Positions 44,801-59,186 of a stretch of DNA of 64,000 bases are shown piece by piece. Where the stretch lies: contig OZ034968.1 of assembly GCA_964030785.1 (NCBI GenBank), positions 49,731,230 through 49,795,229 on the forward strand, given 5' to 3'. The position numbers and the translations under genes are program-made. The notes below the pieces were generated by a model. It ran no database searches. It worked only from the letters and a program-made list of their open reading frames with translations, and was not told the DNA's origin. The DNA is from Siderastrea siderea. Taxonomy: Eukaryota; Cnidaria; Anthozoa; Scleractinia; Rhizangiidae. How positions within the stretch are numbered: the stretch's first letter is position 1; the number at the start of each line of letters is the position of its first letter.

Positions 44801-47800
44801 TACTGGATTTCAATAAATTACTAGCATGAACCCATGGGTCAAATTGAAGCCATGCCATTGAAGCTCTGCCCACGATGTCCCGCTAGTTCCCAAGAGTTTT
44901 CACTGGGTTTAAACAACGTTCTATAATGAACCCATGGGTCAAATTAGTTTTCATTATTACTCATGCAACAACACCCATGTCCCGCTAGTTCCCAAGAGTT
45001 TTCACTGGGTTTAAACAAAGTTCTATGATGAACCCATGGGTCAAATTAGTTTTCATTATTACTCATGCAACAACAACCATGTCCCGCTAGTTCCGAAGAG
45101 TTTTCACTGGATTTCAACAAATTCCTGGGATGAACCCATGGGTCCAATTAGTTTCCAATATCACCCAAGCTATGCCAACCATGTCCTGTTAGTTCCCAAG
45201 AGTTGTCACTGCGTTTAAACAAAGTTCTATGATGCACCCATGGGTCAAATAAGTTTCCGGTACCAATGAAGCTCTGCCCACCAAGTCCCGTTAGTTCCCA
45301 AGACTTTCCACGGGGTTTACACAAATTCCTAGGATGAACCCATGGGTCGAATTAGTTTCCAATATCACCAGAGCAATGCCAACCATGTCCTGTTAGTTGC
45401 CAAGAGTTTTTACTGGATTTCAACAAATTACTAGCATGAACCCATGGTTCAAACATATCACCCAAGCTATGCCAACCATGTCCTGTTAGTTAGCAGGAGT
45501 TTTTACTGGATTTCAACAAATTACTAGCATGAACCCATGGTTCAAACATATCACCCAAGCTATGCCAACCATGTCCTGTTAGTTGCCAAGAGTTTTTACT
45601 GGATTTCAACAAATTACTAGCATGAACCCATGGGTCAAACATATCACCCAAGCTATGCCAACCATGTCCTGTTAGTTCCCAAGAGTTTTCACTGGGTTTA
45701 AACAAATTCTTGGGATGAACCCATGGGTCCAATTAGTTTCCAATATCACCCAAGCTATGCCAACCATGTCTTGTTAGTTCCCAAGAGTTTTCACTGGGTT
45801 TAAACAAAGTTCTATGATGAACCCATGGGTCAAATAAGTTTCCTGTACCATTGAACCTCTGCCCACCGAGGCCCGTTAGTTCCCAAGACTTTCTACGGGG
45901 TTTACACAAATTCCTAGGATGAACCCATGGGTGGAATTAGTTTCCAATATAACCAGAGCTATGCCAACCATGTCCTGTTAGTTCCCAAGAGATTTTACTG
46001 GATTTTAATAAATTACTAGCATGAACCCATGGGTCAAATTGAAGCCACGCCATTGGAGTTCTGCCCACCATGTCCCGCTAGTTCCCAAGAGTTTTCACTG
46101 GGTTTAAACAAATTCTTGGGATGAACCCATGGGTCCAATTAGTTTCCAATATCACCCAAGCTATGCCAACCATGTCTTGTTAGTTCCCAAGAGTTTTCAC
46201 TGGGTTTAAACAAAGTTCTATGATGAACCCATGGGTCAAATAAGTTTCCTGTACCATTGAACCTCTGCCCACCGAGGCCCGTTAGTTCCCAAGACTTTCT
46301 ACGGGGTTTACACAAATTCCTAGGATGAACCCATGGGTGGAATTAGTTTCCAATATAACCAGAGCTATGCCAACCATGTCCTGTTAGTTCCCAAGAGATT
46401 TTACTGGATTTTAATAAATTACTAGCATGAACCCATGGGTCAAATTGAAGCCACGCCATTGGAGTTCTGCCCACCATGTCCCGCTAGTTCCCAAGAGTTT
46501 TCACTGGGTTTAAACAAATTCTTGGGATGAACCCATGGGTCCAATTAGTTTCCAATATCACCCAAGCTATGCCAACCATGTCTTGTTAGTTCCCAAGAGT
46601 TTTCACTGGGTTTAAACAAAGTTCTATGATGAACCCATGGGTCAAATAAGTTTCCTGTACCATTGAACCTCTGCCCACCGAGGCCCGTTAGTTCCCAAGA
46701 CTTTCTACGGGGTTTACACAAATTCCTAGGATGAACCCATGGGTCGAATTAGTTTCCAATATAACCAGAGCTATGCCAACCATGTCCTGTTAGTTCCCAA
46801 GAGATTTTACTGGATTTTAATAAATTACTAGCATGAACCCATGGGTCAAATTGAAGCCACGCCATTGGAGTTCTGCCCACCATGTCCCGCTAGTTCCCAA
46901 GAGTTTTCACTGGGTTTAAACAACGTTCTATAATGAACCCATGGGTCAAATTAGTTTTCATTATTACTCATGCAACAACACCCAATTGTCCCGCTAGTTC
47001 CCAAGAGTTTTCACTGGGTTTAAACAAAGTTCTATCATGAACCCATGGGTCAAATTAGTTTTCATTATTACTCATGCAACAACAACCATGTCCCGCTAGT
47101 TCCCAAGAGTTTTCACTGGATTTCAACAAATTCCTGGGATGAACCCATGGGTCCAATTAGTTTCCAATATCACCCAAGCTATGCCAACCATGTCCTGTTA
47201 GTTCCCAAGAGTTTTCACTGCGTTTAAACAAAGTTCTATGATGCACCCATGGGTCAAATAAGTTTCCGGTACCATTGAAGCTCTGCCCACCAAGTCCCGT
47301 TAGTTCCTAAGACTTTCCACGGGGTTTACACAAATTCCTAGGATGAACTCATGGGTCGAATTAGTTTCCAATATCACCAGAGGAATGCCAACCATGTCCT
47401 GTTAGTTGCCAAGAGTTTTTACTGGATTTCAACAAATTACTAGCATGAACCCATTGGTCAAATTGAAGCCATGCCATTGAAGCTCTGCCCACCATGTCCC
47501 GCTAGTTCCCAAGAGTTTTCACTGGGTTTAAACAAATTCTTGGGATGAACCCATGGGTCCAATTAGTTTCCAATATCACCCAAGCTATGCCAACCATGTC
47601 CTGTTAGTTCCCAAGAGTTTTCACTGGGTTTAAACAAAGTTCTATGATGAACCCATGGGTCAAATAAGTTTCCTGTACCATTGAACCTCTGCCCACCAAG
47701 GCCCGTTAGTTCCCAAGACTTTCTACGGGGTTTACACAAATTCCTAGGATGAACCCATGGGTCGAATTAGTTTCCAATATAACCAAAGCTATGCCAACCA

Positions 47801-49749
47801 TGTCCTGTTAGTTTCCAAGAGATTTTACTGGATTTTAATAAATTACTAGCATGAACCCATGGGTCAAATTGAAGCCACGCCATTGGAGCTCTGCCCACCA
47901 TGTCCCGCTAGTTCCCAAGAGTTTTCACTGGGTTTAAACAACGTTCTATAATGAACCCATGGGTCAAATTTGTTTTCATTATTACTCATGCAACAACACC
48001 CATGTCCCGCTAGTTCCCAAGAGTTTTCACTGGGTTTAAACAACGTTCTATAATGAACCCATGGATCAAATTAGTTTTCATTATTACTCATGCAACAACA
48101 CCCATGTCCCGCTAGTTCCCAAGAGTTTTCACTGGGTTTAAACAAAGTTCTATCATGAACCCATGGGTCAAATTAGTTTTCATTATTACTCATGCAACAA
48201 CACCCATGTCCCGCTAGTTCCCAAGAGTTTTCACTGGGTTTAAACAAAGTTCTATGATGAACCCATGGGTCAAATTAGTTTTCATTATTACTCATGCAAC
48301 AACAACCATGTCCCGCTAGTTCCGAAGAGTTTTCACTGGATTTCAACAAATTCCTGGGATGAACCCATGGGTCCAATTAGTTTCCAATATCACCCAAGCT
48401 ATGCCAACCATGTCCTGTTAGTTCCCAAGAGTTGTCACTGCGTTTAAACAAAGTTCTATGATGCACCCATGGGTCAAATAAGTTTCCGGTACCAATGAAG
48501 CTCTGCCCACCAAGTCCCGTTAGTTCCCAAGACTTTCCACGGGGTTTACACAAATTCCTAGGATGAACCCATGGGTCGAATTAGTTTCCAATATCACCAG
48601 AGCAATGCCAACCATGTCCTGTTAGTTGCCAAGAGTTTTTACTGGATTTCAACAAATTACTAGCATGAACCCATGGTTCAAACATATCACCCAAGCTATG
48701 CCAACCATGTCCTGTTAGTTAGCAGGAGTTTTTACTGGATTTCATCAAATTACTAGCATGAACCCATGGGTCAAATTCCTAGGATGAATCCATGGGTCGA
48801 ATTAGTTTCCAATATAACTAGAGCTATGCCAACCATGTCGTGTTAGTTCCCAAGAGTTTTTACTGGATTTCAACAAATTACTAGCATGAACCCATGGGTC
48901 AAATTAGTTTCCAATATCACCAAAGCTATGCCAACCATGTCCTGTTAGTTCCCAAGAGATTTTACTGGATTTCAATAAATTACTAGCATGAACCCATGGG
49001 TCAAATTGAAGCCATGCAATTGAAGCTCTGCCCACCATGTCCCGCTAGTTCCCAAGAGTTTTCAAAGTTCTATGATGAACCCATGGGTCAAATTAGTTTT
49101 CTGTATCAGTCAAGCTACACCAACCCTAGTTCCCAGGAGTTTTTACTGGGTTTAAACAAAGTTTTATGATGAACCCATGGGTCCAATTAGTTTCCAATAT
49201 CACCCAAGCTATGCCAACCATGTCTTGTTAGTTCCCAAGAGTTTTCACTGGGTTTAAACAAAGTTCTATGATGAACCCATGGGTCAAATAAGTTTCCTGT
49301 ACCATTGAACCTCTGCCCACCAAGGCCCGTTAGTTCCCAAGACTTTCTACGGGGTTTACACAAATTCCTAGGATGAACCCATGGGTCGAATTAGTTTCCA
49401 ATATAACCAGAGCTATGCCAACCATGTCCTGTTAGTTCCCAAGAGATTTTACTGGATTTTAATAAATTACTAGCATGAACCCATGGGTCAAATTGAAGCC
49501 ACGCCATTGGAGCTCTGCCCACTATGTCCCGCTAGTTCCCAAGAGTTTTCACTGGGTTTAAACAACGTTCTATAATGAACCCATGGGTCAAATTACTTTT
49601 CATTATTACTCATGCAACAACAACCATGTCCCGCTAGTTCCCAAGAGTTTTCACTGGATTTAAGCAAATTCCTGGGATGAACCCATGGGTCCAATTAGTT
49701 TCCAATATCACCCAAGCTATGCCAACCATGTCCTGTTAGTTCCCAAGAG
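38806..49749 (+). repeat. 5,472-bp tandem duplication within the array
   Basis: 38,806-44,277 and 44,278-49,749 are almost identical; one difference seen is ATGCCACAAC at 39,491 versus ATGCAACAAC. The junction lies at TCCCAAGAG, a motif present in most monomers, as expected for unequal crossing-over. Confidence 0.95.
40207..41430 (+). repeat. 406-bp higher-order repeat, three units
   Basis: AAATTCTTGGGATGAACCC occurs at 40,232, 40,638 and 41,044, and the intervening four monomers are the same each time. The set recurs 5,472 bp later. Copy 1 has no such triplet. Confidence 0.95.
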
Positions 49750-50926
49750 TTTTCACTGCGTTTAAACAAAGTTCTATGATGCACCCATAGGTCAAATAAG
49801 TTTCCGGTACCATTGAAGCTCTGCCCACCAAGTCCCGTTAGTTCCGAAGACTTTCCACGGGGTTTACACAAATTCCTAGGATGAACCCATGGGTCGAATT
49901 AGTTTCCAATATCACCAGAGCAATGCCAACCATGTCCTGTTAGTTGCCAAGAGTTTTTACTGGATTTCATAACATTACTAGCATGCACCCATGGGTCGAT
50001 CATATCACCCAAGCTATGCCAACCATGTCCTGTTAGTTGCCAAGAGTTTTTACTGGATTTCAACAAATTACTAGCATGAACCCATGGATCGACCATATCA
50101 TACAAGGTATGCCAACGATGTCCTGTTAGTTCCCAGGAGTTTTTACTGGATTTCAACAAATTACTAGCATGAACCCATGGGTCAACCATTTCACCCAAGC
50201 TATGCCAACCATGTCCTGTTAGTTCCCAAGACTTTCCACGGGGTTTACACAAATTCCTAGGATGAACCCATGAGTCCAATTATAGTTTCCAATATCACGA
50301 GAGCAATTCCAACCATGTCCTGTTAGTTACCAAGAGTTTTTACTGGATTTCATCAAATTACTAGCATGCACCCACCCATGGGTCGATCATATCACCCAAG
50401 CTATGCCAACCATGTCCTGTTAGTTCCCAAGAGTTTTTACTGGATTTCATCAAATTACTAGCATGAACCCATGGGTCAAATTGAAGCCATGCCATTGAAG
50501 CTCTGCCCACCATGTCCCGCTAGTTCCCAAGAGTTTTCACTGGGTTTAAACAACGTTCTATAATGAACCCATGGGTCAAATTAGTTTTCATTATTACTCA
50601 TGCCACAACACCCATGTCCCGTTAGTTCCCAAGAGTTTTCACTGCGTTTAAACAAAGTTCTATGATGCAGCCATGGGTCAAATAAGTTTCCGGTACCATT
50701 GAAGCTCTGCCCACCAAGTCCCGTTAGCTCCCAAGACTTTCCACGGGGTTTACACAAATTCCTAGGATGAACCCATGGGTCGAATTAGTTTCCAATATCA
50801 CCAGAGCAATGCCAACCATGTCCTGTTAGTTACCAAGAGTTTTTACTGGATTTCATAAAATTACTAGCATGCACCCATGGGTCGATCATATCACCCAAGC
50901 TATGCCAACCATGTCCTGTTAGTTAC

Positions 50927-51683
50927 CTGGAACTAACAGAACATGGTTGGCAGAGCTTGGGTGATATGGTCGACCCATGGGTTCATGCTAGTAATTTGTT
51001 GAAATCCAGTAAAAACTCTTGGCAACTAACAGGACATGGTTGGCATAGCTTGAGTGATATGATCGACCCATGGGTGCATGCTAGTAATTTGATGAAATCC
51101 AGTAAAAACTCTTGGTAACTAACATGATATGGTTGGAATTGCTCTGGTGATATTGGAAACTAATTCGACCCATGGGTTCATCCTAGGAATTTGTGTAAAC
51201 CCCGTGGAAAGTCTTGGGAACTAACGGAACTTGGTGGGCAGAGCTTCAATGGTACCGGAAGGTTATTTGACCCATGGGTTCATCATAGAACTTTGTTTAA
51301 ACGCAGTGAAAACTCTTGGAAACTAACAGGACGTGGTTGGCATAGCTTGGGTGATATTGGAAACTAATTCGACCCATGGGTTCATCCTAGGAATTTGTGT
51401 AAACCCTGTAGAAAGTCTTGGGAACTAACGGGCCTTGGTGGGCTGTTAGTTACCAAGAGTTTTTACTGGATTTCATCAAATTACTAGCATGAACCCATGG
51501 TAAAAACCCACTGGTCAACCATATGTTAGTTTCACTGTATTTCAACAAATTACTAGCCTGAACCCATGGGTCAAATTAGGTTTGATTGTAATTCTTGCTA
51601 CAACAACCATGTCCCCCTAGTTCCCAAGAGTTTTCACTGGGTTCAAGCAAATTCCTAGGATGAACCCATGGGTTAAATTAGTT
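50927..51683. repeat. Inverted segment and edge of the second array
   Basis: Reverse monomers 50,927-51,442, forward 51,443-51,683; counterparts of 17,769-18,524. Confidence 0.9.
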
Positions 51684-51857
51684 TGTTGTAAAATGATATT
51701 CTATTAAAAAAATGACATTTTAATTTTATACATTCTCTTTTGTTTAATTTTCAAAAAGGCTGAAATACATACACATACAATATGAAGTCCCAACCGACTT
51801 GTCTTTGTGGTTAATTAACTAATGTTTCCTATAGATATGTGAGATCAATCCCTCAGC

Positions 51858-52288
51858 TTAGTGGTATTTACCTTTACAACATACAATAAAAAATGCAGTA
51901 GTTCTGAGAGAAAACTCTTTTTTACAATAACGCCTCCACCCCAACATATGAAGGGGTTTCGTCTTAAATTTGCCATCCCCCGCTTTAAACTTTTTTTTAT
52001 AGTTTTCTATTTTTGCTATCTTCCTCTCGAGCATGTTCTGTAGGACAAGGGCTGCTGGCTTGAAGTTGACAGGGGCATCGGTGGTCTCGTTATTCTCGGC
52101 ATCGGTGGTCTCAGCATTCTCGGCATCGGTGGTCTCGTCATTCTCGGCATCGGTGGTCTCGGCATTCTCGGCATCGGTGGTCTCGTCATTCTCGGCATCG
52201 GTGGTCTCGTCATTCTCGGCATCGGTGGTCTCCGCATTCTCGGCATCGGTGGTCTCGGGGGTCTTGGTCTCCGAGTCGACTTTTCTTT
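51858..52288 (-). CDS. Terminal exon, second copy (8 cores of the 24-bp repeat)
   Basis: Counterpart of 18,699-19,105 with one additional 24-bp unit, so the protein gains eight residues and stays in frame. The acceptor, the GWRRY and VCCKGKY module and the stop are the same. Confidence 0.6.
52074..52255. repeat. 24-bp coding minisatellite, 8 units
   Basis: One unit longer than at 18,915-19,072. The order of A- and D-type units also differs, so the change is not a simple end addition. Confidence 0.95.
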
Positions 52289-52617
52289 CTGAAGTTAAAT
52301 CATAAATACATGAAACATCTCACACAACAATTTAATTTAGGGGTTCTTGGTCTCCGAGTCGACTTTTCTTTCTGAAGTTAAATCATCCTCATAGTTCATC
52401 CTCATTCCTCATCTGGATCCAGCCAAAAGTCCATAGAACTCAGCGAAACTCTGGATCCAGCACACAACAATTTAATTTCAAAATAATTTGTTGATTATTT
52501 TGTTGATTAAGTTGATTATTTTGTTGATTAAGTTAAATCATAAATACATGAAACATCTGACATAACAATGTTTGTTGATTATTATTTTTTTATTTGTGTA
52601 GATGACCCTAAGCTTAC

Positions 52618-52758
52618 TTTTGCTCTTGGCGGCATCGGCCTCGTAGTTGACAGGGGGTTCCTCAAAGTCCAAGTCGGGTTCCAAGTCTTTGGTGCTCGAT
52701 GGCCTGATGGCTGCTGCCTTGGAGTTGACAGGGGATTCCTCCGAGTCGACTTTTCTTT
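52618..52758 (-). CDS. Acidic linker exon copy 1, second region
   Basis: Counterpart of 19,435-19,575 with intact splice sites and no difference noticed. Confidence 0.6.
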
Positions 52759-53144
52759 CTGAAGTTAAATCATAAATACATGAAACATCTCACACAACAA
52801 TGTTTGTTGATTATTATTTTTTTATGGACTTTTGGCTGGATCCAGATGAGGTATGAGGGTGAACCCATGGCTCAAATTAACTGGCGATACTGAGGAGTTT
52901 CGCTGAGTTCTACGGACTTTTGGCTGGATCATATCTCATCTGGATCCAGCCAAAAGTCCATAGAACTCAGCGAAACTCTGGATCCAGCACACAACAATTT
53001 AATTTCAAAATAATTTGTTGATTATTTTGTTGATTAAGTTGATTATTTTGTTGATTAAGTTAAATCATAAATACATGAAACATCTGACATAACAATGTTT
53101 GTTGATTATTATTTTTTTATTTGTGTAGATGACCCTAAGCTTAC

Positions 53145-53285
53145 TTTTGCTCTTGGCGGCATCGGCCTCGTAGTTGACAGGGGGTTCCTCAAAGTCCAAG
53201 TCGGGTTCCAAGTCTTTGGTGCTCGATGGCCTGATGGCTGCTGCCTTGGAGTTGACAGGGGATTCCTCCGAGTCGACTTTTCTTT
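53145..53285 (-). CDS. Acidic linker exon copy 2, second region
   Basis: Counterpart of 19,962-20,102. The 527-bp tandem pair is preserved, so it predates the large duplication. Confidence 0.6.
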
Positions 53286-53586
53286 CTGAAGTTAAATCAT
53301 AAATACATGAAACATCTCACACAACAATGTTTGTTGATTATTATTTTTTTATGGACTTTTGGCTGGATCCAGATGAGGTATGAGGGTGAACCCATGGCTC
53401 AAATTAACTGGCGATACTGAGGAGTTTCGCTGAGTTCTACGGACTTTTGGCTGGATCATATCTCATCTGGATCCAGCCAAAAGTCCATAGAACTCAGCGA
53501 AACTCTGGATCCAGCACACAACAATTTAATTTCAAAATAATTTGTTGATTATTTTTTTTTATTTGTGTAGATGACCCTAAGCTTAC

Positions 53587-54171
53587 TTTTGCTCTTGGCG
53601 GCATCGGTGGGCTCGGCATTCTCGGCATCGGTGGTCTCGTCATTCTCGGCATCGGTGGTCTCGGCATTCTTGGCATCGGTGGTTGGCATTCTCGGCATCG
53701 GTGGTGTCTGGGGTCTAAGGTACAGAGTACCCACCAACCAAGTTTTGGATGACTTTTCTGTCGTCACCGAATATTTTTGGGTTGCTTCGTCGATATCCAC
53801 CACCTTAACATTAAGGAAATGATTCTTCCATTTGGCCATATATTCAAACTTGTCCATACTTATTATATCGTCTTCACTGACTTTCTTGGGCGGGCTCTTG
53901 GGTTTCTTGGGTTTTGTTTGTTTGGATGTTTTCTTGGATACACTTGGCAGACCTTCTAAGGGTTCTCTGTAGTCCTTGGGAACTGCCTTTCCCCCGGAAC
54001 CTGCCTCACAGAAGCCACCTTTGAACCAGATGGTTGAAGACCAAATCTCCTTCCCCTCTGCTGTCACGAGGCAAAACTGCCCTGTCATACTGTCACATGC
54101 CAGTGTTTTCATTGTACCTAAGACATTTTTTTTAGCCTCATGGTCTCTGATATGGTACCACAGTGGTCGTG
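53587..54171 (-). CDS. Tudor/chromo-barrel-like exon, second region
   Basis: Counterpart of 20,404-20,988, 195 codons, open, with the same acceptor and donor. The raw translated ORF is identical to that of the first copy. Confidence 0.6.
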
Positions 54172-54208
54172 CTGAAAAGATATTAGAATAAATATTAAAT
54201 AATTGATA

Positions 54209-55281
54209 TGATTGACCCATGGGTTCATGCTAGTAACTTGTTGAAATCCAGTAAAAACTCTTGGAACTAACAGGACATGGTTGGCATAGCTTGAGTGATA
54301 TGATCGACCCATGGGTGCATGCTAGTAATTTTATGAAATCCAGTAAAAACTCTTGGTAACTAACAGGACATGGTTGGCATTGCTCTGGTGATATTGGAAA
54401 CTAATTCGACCCATGGGTTCATCCTAGGAATTTGTGTAAAACCCGTGGAAAGTCTTGGGAACTAACAGGACTTGGTGGGCAGAGCTTCAATGGTACCGGA
54501 AACTTATTTGACCCATGGGTTCATCATAGAACTTTGTTTAAACCCAGTGAAAACTCTTGGAAACTGACAGGACATGGTTGGCATAGCTTGGGTGATATTG
54601 GAAACTAATTGGACCCATGGGTTCATCCCAGGAATTTGTTTAAACCAAGTGAAAACTCTTGGAACTAGCGGGATATGGTTGTTGTTGCATGAGTAATAAT
54701 GAAAATTAATTTGACCCATGGGTTCATCATAGAACTTTGTTTAAACCCAGTGAAAACTCTTGGGAACTAGCGGCACATGGTTGGTGTAGCTTGACTGATA
54801 CAGAAAACTAATTTGACCCATGGGTTCATCATAGAACTTTGAAAACTCTTGGGAACTAGCGGGACATGGTGGGCAGAGCTTCAATGGCATGGCTTCAATT
54901 TGACCCATGGGTTCATGCTAGTGTTGAAATCCAGTAAAAACTCCTGGGAACTAACAGGACATGGTTGGCATAGCTAGGGTGATATGGTTGACCCATGGGT
55001 TCATGCTAGTAATTTGTTGAAATCCAGTAAAAACTCTTGAGAACTAACAGGACATGGTTGGCATAGCTTTGGTGATATTGGAAACTAATTTGACCCATGG
55101 GTTCATGCCAGTAATTTGATGAAATCCAGTAAAAACTCTTGGTAACTAACAGGACATGGTTGGCATAGCTTTGGTGATATTGGAAACTAATTTGACCCAT
55201 GGGTTCATGCCAGTAATTTGATGAAATCCAGTAAAAACTCTTGGTAACTAACAGGACATGGTCGGCATAGCTTGGGTGATA
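54209..55281 (-). repeat. Satellite array 2 of the second copy, reverse monomers
   Basis: Counterpart of 21,026-22,098, ending at the same GGTGATA insertion point. Confidence 0.95.
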
Positions 55282-56749
55282 CAGTAAACACCCGCATATA
55301 AGAACACATGATTTCGGAGGTCAGGCTGATCGGGTTCTTATTTAATGGGTGCTTAGTGACAAATCAGCCTCAAAGTGTTCTTAAAATGTTCTTAAATTTT
55401 TAAATTAGTAATACTACCCAAAAATGCCCCTAGATGTAAAGTTAGCATAAATTAATAAATATTCTTTGATTTTAATGATCACAATCAATACTGTATCATT
55501 GAGCCTATAGATGAGATGACTGGCTGTCCTTCATTATAGGTAATGATGAATAAATACACTACTGTGTCACACAATCCAAGGTTTACGTTATCCCCGGCTA
55601 TTTTTAGCTTGGTGTTTTTTCCCCTACTAATGACGCAACACTTGCAGGTTCGGACACACTCAGTTGTTTATCTCAGCAAATATTTAATTTTCCTTCAAAT
55701 CTCTGAACTCGCTTCGATGAAACAGCCAAAAAATTCACTTTATAATTGCCTAGATCCACAAGAAAAAGTCGCAAAATTGCTAAGTAATTATTGACTGTCG
55801 CTTATGGCAAAATAAACTTGCAAAGTAAACACAATCTTATTTGTCACCTATACATAGTGAAAGTGAAAGCTGAACATCAGCGCATTCCATGGCTGACGTA
55901 ATACCTTTTTTAGTGTATTCAAAATTTCCTTTGAATCCAACACTTCGATAAAGCCAAAAGAAAATATCCTTTATACACAATAAAGAAAACAATATCCATA
56001 ACATGTTCCATACATTAATGTTTTAACAGCTTTTGGCGATTAAACATCACAGGTTGCGTGATTGAAAGTCCTGATCAGAATTTGCCTGAGCGGAGGTTTG
56101 GGTCTGGTCACCGACAAAAGAAAATTATAATAAGAAGAAATGCTGTGCAGAGCAAGAACCATGCTTGGCCCATGGCCACACGGTTAATAAGTGTTTAATG
56201 AGTTCTTTTTATCTGATAAAGACACAGCTTAACTCTACATCCAATTTTCTAGGCCAAAATAACCCCAAATCTAAATAGTATAGTGCAAGAATGAGTTGAT
56301 CTACATTAAAAGATTTTGAAGCCGTTTAATAAATTCGCAGCTCGTGTTTCATCAAGTGTAAAACACTTGGCTGCGCCTTGTGTTTTAAACTTGATAAAAC
56401 GCTGCTGCCCATTTATTAAACATACCTTAAAAATGTTCAAACCAAAAATATTGTGCAAGCATGTACAGACCAAAAGAAATATCCTGCACAGCTGGGAGAA
56501 TGTAAACATAAAATAGAGCAGCTAAAATTTCTGCACCCACCCCCCCCCCCCCCAATCAAAAATCTAATATATAGTATTGAAAATATGTGAAATAATGTAT
56601 TGCAAGCATAATTGGCCTGCTGTGCACGTATACATTATAAGCACTGTTGCCAGGTCACATATATGCAGCCATCCATGACTGGACACAGGCCAGGAGAGTG
56701 ATGGAAAATGCTGCCTTTCTAATCTATAAAATCTTTAAATTAGCCTTAC

Positions 56750-56809
56750 CTGCACCATTAACAGCAAATTCAGACTTGTTTGAGTCACTGTCTTCATTTG
56801 GCGTGGAAA
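56750..56809 (-). CDS. Small acidic exon, second copy
   Basis: Counterpart of 23,565-23,624; sequence unchanged. Confidence 0.4.
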
Positions 56810-56919
56810 CTTAAAAAGAGACAGATAATATTACCTGATCAGACATTAGTAAGATTGCACACCATAATTTTTTTTATTATAATGCAAGTACAAATTAAGA
56901 CTGCAGCTGTAAATTAATA

Positions 56920-57387
56920 CAGTTAAGAACCCCTATTAAGTGGTCACCCTCTATTAAACAGCCAGTTGTCAAAGTCCTGAAACTATTGTCAGTATAATAC
57001 TGTAGATAAAACCTTTATTTAGCGGTCACCTCTATTAAGTGGCCGCTGCCACCTTTTGGCCGTCCAGATGAGTGTTCTTCTATTGTTTATTCTATTGTTT
57101 ATTCCTCTTATTTAGTGACCAGCAAGACTGTACATAATAAATAAAGTTTAGCTTTGTCTTCAACAAGATCTGACAGACAAGAGTCTAGAATAGAAAGTAA
57201 CTACAAAAAATTATTCAAACACAAGTTTGCTACCATCTTCATGTGATTCCGTGATTCCTTTTTACGCTATTTTGTACTGAAATAAAGTGACCTTTCCAAA
57301 AGGCCTAATGCTAATTTCTGACGAACCCCTATTAAGCGGCCAACCTCTCATTTCCCCAAGGGTGGCCACTTAATAGGGGTTCTACTG
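56920..57387. mobile_element. 468-bp MITE, second copy
   Basis: Counterpart of 23,735-24,202 with TA flanks intact. Confidence 0.85.
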
Positions 57388-57435
57388 TACAAATCCAATT
57401 GGAAAAGAGAATTTCACTTGCATTAGTACATGTAC

Positions 57436-57636
57436 CTGAAGGCAATGAAGACAACACTGAATGTGAACAATTCTTGCAAATGTACACAGGAGGTGAAAAG
57501 TCATCTTCCTCATGTGCAGCTGAGCATGATGGAAAAGTGCAGATAACCTTTCTGCACTTATTACAGGAATGTTTATATACCACTTCCCGGGAACACATGT
57601 AGCAGCTGTTGCCTGCAGTTGCTGTCTGATCATGAG
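57436..57636 (-). CDS. Cysteine-rich zinc-binding exon, second copy
   Basis: Counterpart of 24,251-24,451 with the same cysteine pattern and splice sites. A substitution downstream of the donor (AATTCAATTGG to AATCCAATTGG) removes a stop in the raw frame, which is irrelevant if spliced. Confidence 0.5.
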
Positions 57637-59186
57637 CTGTGATAATAACAGAATAAAGTCCAATTAATTCATTACTGAACACAGGCTTTTGTTCTAGAAG
57701 GAAACAAACCTAATCTTAATACATAATTATACCATAACTTTATAGAAAATTATTCCCATAGCAAAAGATGAGTTGAAAAGATGAGTCAACCTCTTCTGTT
57801 ATTGGCATAATACAAATTTAAATAGGACATAAATGTAAACTAGGTATATGTATTTCATGTAGCATAATGAACAGTACTGCATGAACGGCATTGCTTTGTA
57901 GTGAATATTCAGATATTCTTTTAATTGTTAAACACGGAGCGAGCCTATAAAAGGGCCCCATCAAGAACTTTGTTGGCTTCAATTTTAAAAAGTCGTGTCA
58001 GAGTAACTGTAATGAAACAGAAGAGCACCGTAAAATTTTGCTTATAAACACAGAGCGAGCCTACAAAAAGGCCCCAGTCTAGCACTTTGCTGGCTTCAAT
58101 TTTAAAAAGCGGTGTCAGAGTAACAGTCATGAAACAAAAAGAGCTCCACAAATTTTACTTTTTGAATGCGATCCCAGTTCTACAAATAATCATTTCCATA
58201 CAAGCTAAAAGAAAATTTAAACAGAATTTACGCAATAATCCTGAAAATTCAAAATTCATGTTGACCACGCACAAACACTGTTATGGCATGAAAGCTCAAA
58301 TAGATAATGCTGAACACATCAATGACAATCATTCAGTATTTTGATTTTTTGGGTCAAGAATCCAAACAACAAGTATAGTGATACTTTGGAATCAATCTGT
58401 AGCTTTCAAAATGTATGAATGAATGACAACTTTATTTAAACACGATAAAATATCAGTACAATAATAGAAAAAATATATACATGTGAAACAGGAGAGGACA
58501 CTCTTAACACGTGTTCTTGTTATAATGTCGTGAAACGGGAACAACAACCAAAACATTGCATTGTGGTCATGTGCCAATTGAATATTTAACTATGTTGAAC
58601 AGCATCCTATTCGTCAGCAAAATATTAGACTGAAATCATCCAGGCAACTTTTTTTCTTTTTTTTTATTAAAAAGATAATAAAAGAGGAGCATAATAGTTT
58701 ATAAGTTCAGGTGTCAATGTGTCAGATTTTCCACTTTGTATTTAAGATTGAGTTTGTTGCTAAAATCAGTCAGACAAAGTAAGCTGTTATTTAGCTTACA
58801 TGAATATATATAGTATTTCATGAAGAGGAGGGTGTAATTGACTTTTCTCTCTAGCACGGGGTTGTTTGGGTATTTACAGGTTGAAAAGCAATTAAACATG
58901 GCACCATCTTCATTCATTTAAAAGGAATATCTCCAAGTCTGAGATATTCAAAGCAGTGGGAAATAATTACATGGAAAATTGACTACAAAGCCTTTATCAA
59001 TTGACAAAAAATATTTTCAAGATATGGAGCTAAAGGCATTAAAAGATCATAAACACAATTTCATGTACAGTGGTCTTGTACATTGTGTGGCCATGAAAAA
59101 CTGCATGTGGCAGATCAGGGCTGCAAATAATTTTTTCGCTTGAAAGGACAAAAATGAATGTAAGAGCACAGGAGCTGAGAGAGATA

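Larger units (their letters stand above)
37977..50926 (+). repeat. Satellite array 1 of the second copy, forward monomers
   Basis: Same monomer classes as 8,811-17,768 but ~4 kb longer than the corresponding part of copy 1, through a 5,472-bp tandem duplication and a 406-bp higher-order repeat, offset by the loss of some monomers. Confidence 0.95.
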
